DNA of 64,000 bases, taken from the NCBI RefSeq assembly GCF_005049105.1, contig NZ_SUKA01000003.1:248001-312000 (forward strand), read 5' to 3'. Made by a program: the position numbers and the translations under genes. This document shows, one piece after another, positions 53,761 to 62,888 of this stretch. The DNA is from Sphingobacterium alkalisoli. Lineage in GTDB: Bacteria; Bacteroidota; Bacteroidia; Sphingobacteriales; Sphingobacteriaceae. Below the pieces are notes generated by a model. That model was not told the origin of the DNA. It did not search any database and saw nothing but the letters and a program-made list of their open reading frames with translations. Position 1 is the stretch's first letter, and each line of letters begins with the position of its first letter.

Positions 53761-54645
53761 TTATTCACCATAGATGGTACCCTTTGCTGCTTCAAGCGTG
53801 TTTTTTAACAAGCCCACGATGGTCATTAATCCCACCCCACCCGGCACAGGAGTAATCCAGGAAGATTTTTTAGAAACTTCTTCAAAATCGACATCACCAT
53901 ACAGCTTAAAACCCGATTTTGTTTCAGTGGAATCCTCCCGATTTATACCAACATCAATCACAATTGCGCCCTCTTTAACCATATCAGCAGTGATGAAATT
54001 CTTTTTTCCAATAGCAGCGACAATGATATCAGCTCTTAGCACTTCGGTTTTGAGATCCTTGGTGCGGCTATGTGTGAGTGTCACCGTGCAGTTCCCCGGA
54101 TTACTGTTACGGGCTAATAGAATACTCATCGGTGAACCAACAATGTTGCTACGTCCAACAACAACGGCATGCCTGCCAGAAGTATCTATTCCATAGTGGT
54201 CTAACATCAGTAAGATACCGTAGGGAGTAGCGGGTATAAAACAAGGTAAATTACGCTGCATACGGCCTAAGTTTATGGGATGAAAGCCATCAACATCTTT
54301 TTTATAGTCGATTGCCTCAGTCACTTTTTCTGGATCAATGTGTTTCGGCAAAGGTAGCTGTACAATTAGACCGTCAATACTATCATCTTTGTTTATCTCT
54401 GCTATCTTGGCTATTAGTTCCTCTTCTGTGACATCTGCCTCATATCGAATGTTTGTAGACTCGAATCCTACCAGTTCGCAGTTACGCATCTTGCTAGCCA
54501 CATAAGTTTCACTTCCTCCGTCATTTCCAACAAGAATAGCGACTAAATGAGGTTTGCGACCGGATTGAGCAGAGAATTCTGCTGCCTCTTTCTTGATATC
54601 TTCTTTTATTTTAGCTGATACTTCTTTTCCGTTGAGTAATTTCAT
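53761..54645 (-). CDS. folD: Methylenetetrahydrofolate dehydrogenase / cyclohydrolase
   Basis: FolD interconverts methylene-, methenyl- and formyl-tetrahydrofolate. Diagnostic segments are [45 protein letters not shown] and [16 protein letters not shown]. The start is ATG 54645; a GTG one codon upstream is less likely. It follows lepA by 31 bp, a common pairing in this group. Confidence 0.95.
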   Translation of the reverse strand: MKLLNGKEVSAKIKEDIKKEAAEFSAQSGRKPHLVAILVGNDGGSETYVASKMRNCELVGFESTNIRYEADVTEEELIAKIAEINKDDSIDGLIVQLPLPKHIDPEKVTEAIDYKKDVDGFHPINLGRMQRNLPCFIPATPYGILLMLDHYGIDTSGRHAVVVGRSNIVGSPMSILLARNSNPGNCTVTLTHSRTKDLKTEVLRADIIVAAIGKKNFITADMVKEGAIVIDVGINREDSTETKSGFKLYGDVDFEEVSKKSSWITPVPGGVGLMTIVGLLKNTLEAAKGTIYGE

Positions 54646-54676
54646 CACTTATAACTGTAATATTAAGGAGGTTATA

Positions 54677-56467
54677 TTAATCTAATTTTAAAACTGCCAT
54701 AAATGCCGATTGCGGGATTTCTACGTTTCCGACCTGACGCATACGTTTTTTACCTTTTTTCTGCTTTTCCAATAATTTACGTTTACGAGAAATATCACCA
54801 CCATAGCATTTAGCTGTTACGTCTTTACGTAATGCTGAGATGGTTTCTCTGGCAATTATTTTCGCACCAATGGATGCTTGGATACGAATTTCAAATTGTT
54901 GGCGTGGCAAAAGTTCTTTCAACTTTTCACAGATCTTTTTACCAAAATCATAGGCATTACTACGGTGAATTAACGAAGATAATGCATCTACCGGTTCATC
55001 ATTCAAGCGAATGTCCAGCTTTACCAAGTCAGATTTACGGTAACCTATTTGATGGTAATCAAAAGATGCATAGCCTTTAGAAATCGTTTTCAGTTTGTCG
55101 TAAAAATCAAATACAATCTCCCCCATTGGCATTTCGAAAACAAGTTCTACCCGATCCGAAGTTAAATACGATTGATTGATGATTGTACCTCTCTTTTGAA
55201 TACAGAGAGACATTACCGGACCAACGAAATCGGCCTTTGTAATGATATTTGCTTTAATATAAGGTTCTTCTATCGCGTCCAATTTACTTGGATCTGGAAG
55301 ATCCGACGGGTTGTGAACCACAACCTCTTCATTATCTTTCGTTAAATAAGCACGGTATGACACGTTGGGAACGGTCGTGATAACCGTCATATTAAATTCA
55401 CGTTCCAAACGCTCTTGGATAATCTCCATGTGCAACATACCCAAGAATCCACAACGGAATCCAAATCCAAGTGCAGCAGAAGATTCCGGTTCAAACACCA
55501 AAGAAGCATCATTGAGTTGTAAACGGTGCATCGATTCACGTAATTCCTCGTAATCCTCCGTATCGACAGGATAAATCCCTGCAAAAACCATAGGTTTCAC
55601 TTCTTCAAATCCCTGGATTGCTTTAATACAAGGGCGATCTCTGTGTGTAATAGTATCGCCAACTTTTACCTCGCGGGCTTCTTTTATTCCAGATATGATA
55701 TAGCCCACATCTCCTGTCCTTATCACATCTTTGGGAACTTGCGACAACTTTAATGTACCAATTTCATCTGCCGCGTACTCTTTACCGGTAGCCACAAATT
55801 TCACCTTGTCTCCCTTGCGTATTTCGCCATTCTCGACTTTAAAATAAGCCATAATCCCCCGAAAAGAATTAAATACAGAATCAAAGATTAAAGCTTGCAA
55901 TGGTGCATCGGCATCACCTACGGGAGCAGGTACTCGTTCAATGATTGCGGTTAGGATATCTTCAATCCCCATACCTGTTTTACCTGATGCGGGAATAATG
56001 TCTTCTCTTCGTCCACCGATCAACTCTACAATCTGGTCTTTTACCTCTTCTGGCATTGCACCAGGTAAATCCATCTTATTTAAGATAGGAATAATCTCGA
56101 GGTCATGTTCTAAAGCCAGATATAAATTTGATATAGTCTGTGCTTGTATTCCTTGCGCTGCATCCACAATCAAAAGCGCGCCTTCACAGGCAGCGATGGA
56201 ACGGGAAACTTCGTACGAAAAATCGACGTGGCCGGGCGTATCGATCAGGTTTAAAATATAATTTTGTCCATCCTTAATATATTCCATCTGGATGGCATGG
56301 CTTTTTATCGTGATTCCACGTTCTCTTTCCAAATCCATGTCATCCAATAGTTGTGCTTGCGCTTGCCTCTGGGTGATGGTCTTTGTAAATTCTAATAGTC
56401 TATCTGCCAGCGTACTCTTTCCGTGGTCAATATGTGCTATAATACAAAAATTGCGTATATGCTTCAT
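54677..56467 (-). CDS. lepA: Elongation factor 4 (LepA)
   Basis: This 596-residue GTPase back-translocates or remodels stalled ribosomes. G1 AHIDHGKST is at residues 11-19, G3 DTPGHVDF and G4 NKMD are in the first 150, and the LepA-specific C-terminal domain [20 protein letters not shown] is followed by [20 protein letters not shown]. The length is standard. The 550 bp upstream contain only gene remnants and a terminator, with no further gene. Confidence 0.97.
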   Translation of the reverse strand: MKHIRNFCIIAHIDHGKSTLADRLLEFTKTITQRQAQAQLLDDMDLERERGITIKSHAIQMEYIKDGQNYILNLIDTPGHVDFSYEVSRSIAACEGALLIVDAAQGIQAQTISNLYLALEHDLEIIPILNKMDLPGAMPEEVKDQIVELIGGRREDIIPASGKTGMGIEDILTAIIERVPAPVGDADAPLQALIFDSVFNSFRGIMAYFKVENGEIRKGDKVKFVATGKEYAADEIGTLKLSQVPKDVIRTGDVGYIISGIKEAREVKVGDTITHRDRPCIKAIQGFEEVKPMVFAGIYPVDTEDYEELRESMHRLQLNDASLVFEPESSAALGFGFRCGFLGMLHMEIIQERLEREFNMTVITTVPNVSYRAYLTKDNEEVVVHNPSDLPDPSKLDAIEEPYIKANIITKADFVGPVMSLCIQKRGTIINQSYLTSDRVELVFEMPMGEIVFDFYDKLKTISKGYASFDYHQIGYRKSDLVKLDIRLNDEPVDALSSLIHRSNAYDFGKKICEKLKELLPRQQFEIRIQASIGAKIIARETISALRKDVTAKCYGGDISRKRKLLEKQKKGKKRMRQVGNVEIPQSAFMAVLKLD

Positions 56468-56705
56468 GTAGGTTCTTGCCTTCTAATAAACCGCAAATAT
56501 ACTTTATTTCATGTAGATTTTTCGAGATTATTAAAAGGTAATTTGCATGGGCTTATTACGAGAGCATTGCTCAGAAAAATTATTTTCCGATTAACATGAG
56601 AGTCTGTCTTGATTCTATTAAAAGACCAACACAAGCCATGTGGTGATTCACAGAGTATAAAGCATTAGTAATCAAAATAAATCACTTCTTTACCAAAACT
56701 AAATA
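56468..56705. other. Intergenic region with no supported gene
   Basis: No open frame of note and no clear hairpin is visible in these 238 bp. They contain the lepA promoter region, but I could not pick a convincing -33/-7 pair. Confidence 0.5.
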
Positions 56706-56840
56706 TTAAAGTTTTTCATGGCGCTGAGAACGATCCAAACCCAAAACCTCATCATCATCACGTACACGGATAGGACCAATTAAATAGGTAATCTTCAGCA
56801 GAAGAAGAGAACCGAAAAAAGCAAAGTATGATGAGGTAAA
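56706..56840 (-). pseudogene. 3' remnant of an ammonium transporter gene
   Basis: On the minus strand 44 open codons end in TAA (56706-56708) and read YFAFFGSLLLLKITYLIGPI then RVRDDDEVLGLDRSQRHEKL. This is the last membrane helix and cytoplasmic tail of an Amt protein, comparable with KVTMGLRVSEEAEKHGLDSE of the intact gene at 58201. Nothing upstream in this frame continues it, so the 5' part is deleted. Confidence 0.75.
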
Positions 56841-56960
56841 TTATGAGCGACTACTCCTGCCGATCGAGGAAGTACTGTTAAAGTGCGAAGAGAACAAATT
56901 GACTTACTAAGTAGTAAGATAAAACTTCTGAAAGCGAAATAGAAACTGAATTTAAGAAAT

Positions 56961-57005
56961 AAACCCTCTAAGAGTAATAAGTTTATTATTATTCCTAGAG
57001 GGTTT
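56961..57005 (-). terminator. Terminator of the porin gene
   Basis: The stem AAACCCTCTA / TAGAGGGTTT has an inner pairing of AATAA with TTATT. T-rich sequence follows on both strands. It lies 13 bp after the minus-strand porin ends. Confidence 0.85.
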
Positions 57006-57018
57006 TGTATTCATGATA

Positions 57019-58059
57019 TTAAAAAGCGTAAACTAACGCTAGAGAAACCTGGGATGCATTTTTCGTTGCTGTCATGCCGTCACTTTTTACAAATCCCGAT
57101 TTGTCATTGTTATCGAGACGTATTTCTGGAATGAGCGTTAGACCGCCATGTTTCAAATTTCCGGAAAGGGTAAAAGAAGTGAATTGAGCACCATCGACAT
57201 CTTCTATATCTTTCTCTTTGAAGTATTCCCCACGAATGCCCAGTCCAATGTTCTCGGTGATGTTATATTTCGGATACAATGCAACCCCACTGTACCCACC
57301 TTCAGACTGAAATGTATAATCGGCTGCATTCAATCCTAAACTTACCTTAGAAGAGAAATCATAGCTTGCAACAAGATCGAACAGAGTCCCCGAACTATAA
57401 TTTTCGTCGCTTCCATCGGATGAACCGGTCAAAAAGTTGAGATAAGCGCTGAATCCATCTACCGGCGTCACCGCTAACTGTGCGCCGACATGCGAAATCC
57501 CGTTAAAATCTTGATAAACATTCCAGTCATTAAACAATCCGGCCATTAAAGATACTTTTTCCGAAAATGCATAAGTTGCTTTAATTCCTGCGTTCTGAAA
57601 AGGTCCTGCACCGAATAAATATGAAGTGGAATAATGAAAGTTAGCAGCTGGCGAAATCACTTCGTAGCCAACGAATGTCCCCATAAATCCAGCGGTCATA
57701 TTAAAATTCTCTGTAAAATCATAAGACGCGTATAAATTTTGGATATGGAAAGAATTACCTTCATTACCTTCATCACCATCACCATTCAAAATACTTAAAT
57801 ATTGTCCCCTTGGCCCAAAAGCCAGTTCAGCTACGAAGGACGCCTTGCCTGTAGTTTTTTTCAATCCGAGACCAAGCATACCTAAAGATAGGGAATTATG
57901 GTTATTCGCGAAATAGGTTCCGATATTTTCTTGATCGGCTAAATCGTATTTCCAATATACATCTCCATACCCAGTAATTTCGAGAGGAGTACTTTCCTGG
58001 GCATTCGCTAAAAATCCCGCAGCTAATAAAAAGTTGGCTAACAATAAAATTTTTTTCAT
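57019..58059 (-). CDS. Outer-membrane porin, OmpL-like (beta-barrel porin-2)
   Basis: A signal peptide (ILLLANFLLAAGFLANAQES) is followed by repeated amphipathic strands ending in a C-terminal aromatic residue (SQVSLALVYAF), as expected for a barrel. Segments ITGYGDVYWKYDLADQENIG and AELAFGPRGQYLSILNG are typical of the bbp2 porins of Bacteroidota. Its place just downstream of amt, with one unit of 141 bp between, suggests it lets ammonium or related nitrogen compounds across the outer membrane; that is inference. Confidence 0.88.
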   Translation of the reverse strand: MKKILLLANFLLAAGFLANAQESTPLEITGYGDVYWKYDLADQENIGTYFANNHNSLSLGMLGLGLKKTTGKASFVAELAFGPRGQYLSILNGDGDEGNEGNSFHIQNLYASYDFTENFNMTAGFMGTFVGYEVISPAANFHYSTSYLFGAGPFQNAGIKATYAFSEKVSLMAGLFNDWNVYQDFNGISHVGAQLAVTPVDGFSAYLNFLTGSSDGSDENYSSGTLFDLVASYDFSSKVSLGLNAADYTFQSEGGYSGVALYPKYNITENIGLGIRGEYFKEKDIEDVDGAQFTSFTLSGNLKHGGLTLIPEIRLDNNDKSGFVKSDGMTATKNASQVSLALVYAF

Positions 58060-58138
58060 AATTTCAATATTTAATAAAGCGCTTGACTTTAATTGATTAG
58101 TTTTTTAGTTAAAGGCAAGCAATAAAACAATCAAGGTT

Positions 58139-58175
58139 AGAAAACGTGGGATAACTTCACTACCCCAGGTTTTCT
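58139..58175 (-). terminator. Hairpin between amt and the porin gene
   Basis: AGAAAAC-1 nt-TGGG pairs with CCCA-1 nt-GTTTTCT. There is no strong T run, so it may attenuate or protect the upstream amt message and not end it. Confidence 0.4.
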
Positions 58176-58200
58176 TTCCTTTTTTCATAACATTAGGTAA

Positions 58201-59538
58201 TTAATCTTCGATTAGAATAGTATAACCTCTAATTCCATGTTCTTCGCTATCCAATCCGTGTTTTTCAGCTTCTTCGCTGACACGGAGTCCCATAGTAACT
58301 TTCAATATATAGAAAATGATAAACGAACCGACTATAGCAGCTGCACCACAAGCTAATACACCATAAAGTTGCGACATAAATGACGCCCCCTCACCAAAAA
58401 TACCAGTAGCCAATGTCCCCCAAATTCCGCAGGTTAAATGGACAGATACAGCACCAACACAATCGTCCAACTTTAATTTATCCAATAACAAGACAGAGAA
58501 TACAACCAATACACCGGCAACACCGCCAATGAACAATGCTTCAAAAGGCGTGATAATGTCAGCCCCTGCAGTAACACCGACCAATCCGGCCAGAATACCA
58601 TTCAAGACCATACCAAAATCGATACGCTTCATTACAATCATACTGGTGAAATGGCCTCCAATAGCACCTCCACAAGCGCCTAAAGTAGTGGTAACGAGTA
58701 CTAGTGACGTTAATCCCGGATCTGCAGATAATACAGAGCCCCCGTTAAAACCAAACCAGCCTAACCACAGAAGAAATACGCCTATTGTAGCCAACGGAAC
58801 AGAAGATCCGGAGATCTCGCTAGTGCTACCGTTGTTGTATTTGCCTATACGTGGCCCGAGCAACCAAATTCCAACTAGAGCTCCCCACCCGCCTACAGAG
58901 TGTACAATAGTAGAACCTGCAAAATCAACAAATCCAAGCTCATCAAGGAAGCCACCACCCCATTTCCAACTACCGATTATAGGATACACTATCCCTACGT
59001 AGAACAGCGTAAACGTCAGGTAGGCTCCTAACTTTATACGTTCTGCGACCGCTCCCGAAACTATTGTTGCAGCGGTTGCAGCAAACATTGCCTGATACAA
59101 AAAGTCTGTCCAGAAGGTATATCCCCCGTCTGCATACCCCTCACTCACATCCGCCGAACCCGAATTAAACCAAATGGTATCCCAGCTATCCATGCTGAAC
59201 CCTAAAATACCGTTAAACTCGCCGGGATACATCAATGCAAATCCCAAAAGTGCATAGGTAACAATTCCCAAGACAGGTGTTAATGTATTCTTAAAAAGAA
59301 TATTAACGGTGTTCTTTGATTGTGTAAAACCAGCTTCGACACTAGCAAATCCCAAGTGCATAATAAACACCAAAGCAGTTGCCAGCATCATCCAGATGTT
59401 ATTCGTTGTGAGCAGAACACTTGAAATCGATTGCGCATCTGCATTAGGTTCTTGCATAATTACCGAAAGCACAGGAGAAAGGCTCCCTACACTCAGATAA
59501 TTAGCAAAACTAGTTACGGTTGTTGTGAATAATTCCAT
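58201..59538 (-). CDS. amt: Ammonium transporter
   Basis: The 445-residue protein has eleven or twelve membrane helices and the family motifs FASVEAGFTQSKNTVNILFK, GFALMYPGEF, DFAGSTIVHSVGGWGALVGI and VHLTCGIWGTLATGIFG, with the conserved His pair in the pore. It conducts ammonium or ammonia across the inner membrane. No glnK (P-II) gene is next to it, unlike many bacteria. An 830-bp, extremely AT-rich region lies upstream. Confidence 0.95.
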   Translation of the reverse strand: MELFTTTVTSFANYLSVGSLSPVLSVIMQEPNADAQSISSVLLTTNNIWMMLATALVFIMHLGFASVEAGFTQSKNTVNILFKNTLTPVLGIVTYALLGFALMYPGEFNGILGFSMDSWDTIWFNSGSADVSEGYADGGYTFWTDFLYQAMFAATAATIVSGAVAERIKLGAYLTFTLFYVGIVYPIIGSWKWGGGFLDELGFVDFAGSTIVHSVGGWGALVGIWLLGPRIGKYNNGSTSEISGSSVPLATIGVFLLWLGWFGFNGGSVLSADPGLTSLVLVTTTLGACGGAIGGHFTSMIVMKRIDFGMVLNGILAGLVGVTAGADIITPFEALFIGGVAGVLVVFSVLLLDKLKLDDCVGAVSVHLTCGIWGTLATGIFGEGASFMSQLYGVLACGAAAIVGSFIIFYILKVTMGLRVSEEAEKHGLDSEEHGIRGYTILIED

Positions 59539-60049
59539 AGATTTAAATGTTTAGTAATAAAAAAAGGTTAAAAATTAATATTTATGTAACAATACATACA
59601 AATGTTATAATAAAAAATCAAAAAAGCAATATAAAAAATAAAATTTTTATAAAAAAATAACATTTAACATAAAAATATTAAAAGGAAAAGCATTAATAAT
59701 ACTAAATTACATACAAATTCAATGATATTTATGCTAAATTGGCATATTATATAAATTAAAATAAAAAAGTAAATTCATTTTATAATAAAAAACTATGTAG
59801 TTTCGATATAATCTAAAAAAAAATTCCTTTTAGGAGTTACAGATTTAATCTAATTACCAAATAATCGGGTTCCGATCGAAAAAAAATAAATATCAATAAT
59901 TGAAAAAGTAGCATCATTTAGAATAAACAACCCATAATTGGACTTAATAGCTACTCAAGTAGTTTCTGAATAGGTTCCATATTCGTCCGCACGCACATAG
60001 TTGAAACAGATCATTGGATATTCCATCCCGTTGGCAGCGTCCACCGGAA
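59539..60049. other. Extremely AT-rich upstream region of amt
   Basis: From about 59560 to 59960 the sequence is nearly all A and T; in 59581-59640 I count 8 G/C in 60. No gene is supported. Long A tracts could bend DNA, and the region must contain the nitrogen-responsive promoter of amt, but I could not place it. Confidence 0.6.
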
Positions 60050-60256
60050 TATTTCAAAGTAAAGGATGTAGAGGATGCCAAAGGAGAAGATTACACTTCT
60101 TTCACTTTATCGGGCAATTTCAAGCATAATGGGTTTGCTTTTATTCCAGAAATAAGATTCGACAACAGCAAGAGCGATATATTTCTAAAACACGACTTAG
60201 TAACACCTAAAAAGAATGCGGCTCAATTCTCTTTAGCATTAGTCTATAGTTTTTAA
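60050..60256 (+). pseudogene. 3' remnant of a second OmpL-like porin gene
   Basis: The plus-strand frame reads EYFKVKDVEDAKGEDYTSFT, then LSGNFKHNGFAFIPEIRFDN and finally NAAQFSLALVYSF, ending in TAA at 60254-60256. It is clearly homologous to the C-terminal 69 residues of the porin at 57019 (EYFKEKDIEDVDGAQFTSFT, LALVYAF). No start codon or signal peptide remains upstream, and homology stops abruptly at EYF. Its terminator is still present. Confidence 0.85.
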
Positions 60257-60288
60257 TAAATTTCCCTTTATTATATAAATTATGTAGC

Positions 60289-60320
60289 GGATTTTGGAGT
60301 ATTCCAAAATCCTCTTTTTA
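60289..60320 (+). terminator. Terminator of the remnant porin gene
   Basis: The perfect 10-bp stem GGATTTTGGA / TCCAAAATCC has a 4-nt loop, followed by TCTTTTTA. Confidence 0.85.
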
Positions 60321-60372
60321 ATATGATATACTTTATAAAAAATTAGAATAAACAATTTATCAAATGACGATC

Positions 60373-61089
60373 TTATTTGAAAGCAACAAAACTTGCAAAG
60401 CAAAGGTTCTTATGTAGGATATCAACATTTGCAAACCCTACCTTCTTTAATAAATCCAATTGATAGATCAATGATCGCGGTGTATCTTCTTTTTCAATAT
60501 AAGCAAACACATGATCTCTATACTCTTCATCTTTTAGACCAGTAAGATATTGTCCATATTTTTCGTTGTAGATCAGCGCCTGCAAGTCAGCATTTGCTTG
60601 GTGAACCAGATCAAATATCCATATACTTCCCCCCGGTTTAAGCCATGTGTACAATTTCTTAAACGTATTCTCCCAGTCTGCATCATCTCGTAAATGATGC
60701 AACACTGCCGTTGCCATAATAACATCATAGTGACATTCCGGCAATTCAACGGTTCTAAAATCACCTTTTAAAACACTGACCTTTCCCCCTATATTGATTT
60801 CATCCACGCGTTCCTTCGCCTTTTCCAGCATCGGCAGACTCAAATCAACGAGCGTAAAATCCAAAGCAGCGTAGTATTGTAGCAATTTTATATCGTAGTT
60901 TCCTGCTCCGCAACCGATATCCAACACCTTTTCCAGTTGAGGGTATACGTTTGAAATACCCGCTGCGATCAATTCCATATTATAGGTGGCATCCAATGTG
61001 GTCGCTTGCCCGGTTTCCATATTCGAAAAACGAGCGACATCCTTATCAAACCGCTCTTCTATTTCCTTTAATGTAGATTTATGCTTCAT
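60373..61089 (-). CDS. Class I SAM-dependent methyltransferase
   Basis: The 238-residue protein has motif I KVLDIGCGAGNYDIK (residues 55-69), motif II in FTLVDLSLPMLEKAKERVDE, and YDVIMATAVLHHLRDDADWE with KPGGSIWIFD as the later Rossmann elements. The substrate is unknown; small-molecule methylases of this length are common. It is divergent from a LysR-type regulator, which may control it. Confidence 0.9.
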   Translation of the reverse strand: MKHKSTLKEIEERFDKDVARFSNMETGQATTLDATYNMELIAAGISNVYPQLEKVLDIGCGAGNYDIKLLQYYAALDFTLVDLSLPMLEKAKERVDEINIGGKVSVLKGDFRTVELPECHYDVIMATAVLHHLRDDADWENTFKKLYTWLKPGGSIWIFDLVHQANADLQALIYNEKYGQYLTGLKDEEYRDHVFAYIEKEDTPRSLIYQLDLLKKVGFANVDILHKNLCFASFVAFK

Positions 61090-61118
61090 ATATCCATTGT
61101 TTATTCAAAAGTATCCAA

Positions 61119-61148
61119 TTGATCGATACATCAAAAATACTATATTTG
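61119..61148 (+). promoter_or_regulatory. Promoter of the LysR/metallo-hydrolase unit
   Basis: TTG (61119-61121), then 19 bp, then TATATTTG (61141-61148), a good match to TTTG-N19-21-TAnnTTTG. It predicts a transcript start about 16 nt before the lysR ATG. Direct copies of AATTGAT in the same 82-bp gap may be regulator sites. Confidence 0.55.
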
Positions 61149-61171
61149 TCAATAATTGATACCTATTAAGT

Positions 61172-62056
61172 ATGGAGATACGTCATATCCGATATTTCAA
61201 GGCGGTTGCTGATGAATTACATTTTGGAAAAGCTGCAAAAAAGCTATTTATATCGCAGCCCCCTTTGACCCGACAAATTAAAGAACTGGAAGAAGAATTA
61301 GGTGTACTCCTATTAACAAGAAACAATAAAAGAGTTGCATTAACTGATGCAGGAAACTATTTTCTAAGAGAATGCGACCAGCTCTTGCAACAACTTGAAA
61401 GAGCGAAACAGCAGGTGATGCAGGTGCATCTCGCCGAAACTGGAAATTTTCGTTTAGGCTACATCAGCTCTACACCAAAATCTGCTTTGGCAGAAGTACT
61501 TCAAAAAGTTAAAAGTGAATTTCCCTACCTACAGGTACAGCTCTATGAGATGCCATCGCATGCACAGCGATCAGCCTTGGAAACCGGAAAATTAGACTTA
61601 GGAATTGTCCGAGCACCGATATTTAGCGAACACCTGAAGATCGAAAAATTATTTGATGACTCTTTCGTACTTGCTTTACCTAAAGATTACCCCTATATCG
61701 AAGATCTCGAATACTTGGCAAACGAGATGTTTATTTCGTACAATAACGACTATGCACCTAATTATCACCTTAGTTTCTTAGAGACCTGCAGTCGCCTGGG
61801 CTTTACACCAGAGATTGCACACGAATGTAATACGACACAATCGATTTTAGACTTGGTTCACTACCGCACGGGGATTGCTATTGTACCCAAAAGCGTACAA
61901 CACGAATATAGACATCTTGCAATTAAATTTGTAGATTTGGCTTATCTAGGCACGACAACACAGATTATTATGGCCTGGGATCATAAAAATCAGAATGTCG
62001 CGCTGCGTGAGTTTCGCAAATGGATTAAAATTATGTTAAAAAATGAAATTGTATAG
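61172..62056 (+). CDS. LysR-family transcriptional regulator
   Basis: The winged helix at the start (MEIRHIRYFKAVADELHFGK, AAKKLFISQPPLTRQIKELE) and the C-terminal periplasmic-binding-like effector domain (LGIVRAPIFSEHLKIEKLFD, GIAIVPKSVQHE) give 294 residues, the usual length. Its ligand is unknown. It overlaps the metallo-hydrolase gene by 14 bp and faces the methyltransferase gene, so it probably regulates one or both. Confidence 0.92.
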   Translation: MEIRHIRYFKAVADELHFGKAAKKLFISQPPLTRQIKELEEELGVLLLTRNNKRVALTDAGNYFLRECDQLLQQLERAKQQVMQVHLAETGNFRLGYISSTPKSALAEVLQKVKSEFPYLQVQLYEMPSHAQRSALETGKLDLGIVRAPIFSEHLKIEKLFDDSFVLALPKDYPYIEDLEYLANEMFISYNNDYAPNYHLSFLETCSRLGFTPEIAHECNTTQSILDLVHYRTGIAIVPKSVQHEYRHLAIKFVDLAYLGTTTQIIMAWDHKNQNVALREFRKWIKIMLKNEIV

Positions 62057-62876
62057 CATAGAAACCGGTTTTTTTAAATTAGATGGTGGTGCGATGTTTG
62101 GTGTCGTTCCGAAATCGATTTGGCATAAGTCTAACCCTGCAGACGATAACAACCTTTGCACTTGGGCGAATCGCTTATTACTGATCGAAGATGGAAAACG
62201 TTTAACCTTGGTGGATACCGCAATCGGCGACAAGCAGGACGATAAGTTTTTCCGCCATTATTATTTACACGGCGATGCCACAATAGACTCCTCCTTAGCA
62301 AAATACGGTTTTCACCGCGATGATATTACCGATATCCTGTTGACACATCTTCATTTTGATCATTGTGGGGGCGCTATACAACGCGAAGGCGATCGGTTAA
62401 TCCCTGCATTCAAAAACGCCTATTATTGGAGTAATGAAAAACATTGGGAATGGGCCTTAAATCCCAATCCGAGGGAGAAAGCCTCATTTTTGAAAGAAAA
62501 TATTCTCCCGATACAGGAAAGCGGTCAACTAAAATTTCTGAAAGAAGACGAGCGCTACGACAACAATATCACAATTCGCTATGCGAATGGTCACACAGAA
62601 TCAATGATGCTGCCACAAATTGAATATAAGGGAAAAACAATCCTTTATATGGCCGATCTGTTGCCATCGGTCGGACATATTCCGCTTCCATATGTAATGA
62701 GCTATGACATACGTCCGCTCACAACAATGCAGGAACGCCAATCTTATTGGAAGGAGATTGTGGATCGGGAATATATCCTGTTTTTCGAACACGACGCCGT
62801 CAATGAGTGCTGTAACTTACAACACACGGAAAAAGGCATCCGAGTCAAAGATATATTTAAGTTAGACGATATTTAA
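62043..62876 (+). CDS. Metallo-beta-lactamase-fold hydrolase
   Basis: The zinc motif THLHFDHCGG (His102, His104, Asp106, His107) and the later ANGHTESMM and FFEHDAV give the ligand set of this fold. The 277 residues resemble lactonase-like or general MBL hydrolases of Bacteroidota (VDTAIGDKQDDKFFRHYYLH). It has no signal peptide. Translation is coupled to the LysR gene by a 14-bp overlap. Quorum-quenching lactonase activity is possible but not shown. Confidence 0.88.
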   Translation: MKLYSIETGFFKLDGGAMFGVVPKSIWHKSNPADDNNLCTWANRLLLIEDGKRLTLVDTAIGDKQDDKFFRHYYLHGDATIDSSLAKYGFHRDDITDILLTHLHFDHCGGAIQREGDRLIPAFKNAYYWSNEKHWEWALNPNPREKASFLKENILPIQESGQLKFLKEDERYDNNITIRYANGHTESMMLPQIEYKGKTILYMADLLPSVGHIPLPYVMSYDIRPLTTMQERQSYWKEIVDREYILFFEHDAVNECCNLQHTEKGIRVKDIFKLDDI

Positions 62877-62888
62877 GAAAACCTATCC

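Noticed and set aside
56790..56911. Plus-strand short frame ending in a VLLKCEENKLTY tail
   Set aside because: It has no ATG in a sensible place, overlaps the amt remnant on the other strand and shows no known motif. I could not assign it to a transposase or any other gene.
59730..59765. Sigma-54 promoter (TGGCA near 59740)
   Set aside because: The -24-like TGGCA has no -12 TTGC at the right distance, and it faces away from the amt gene.
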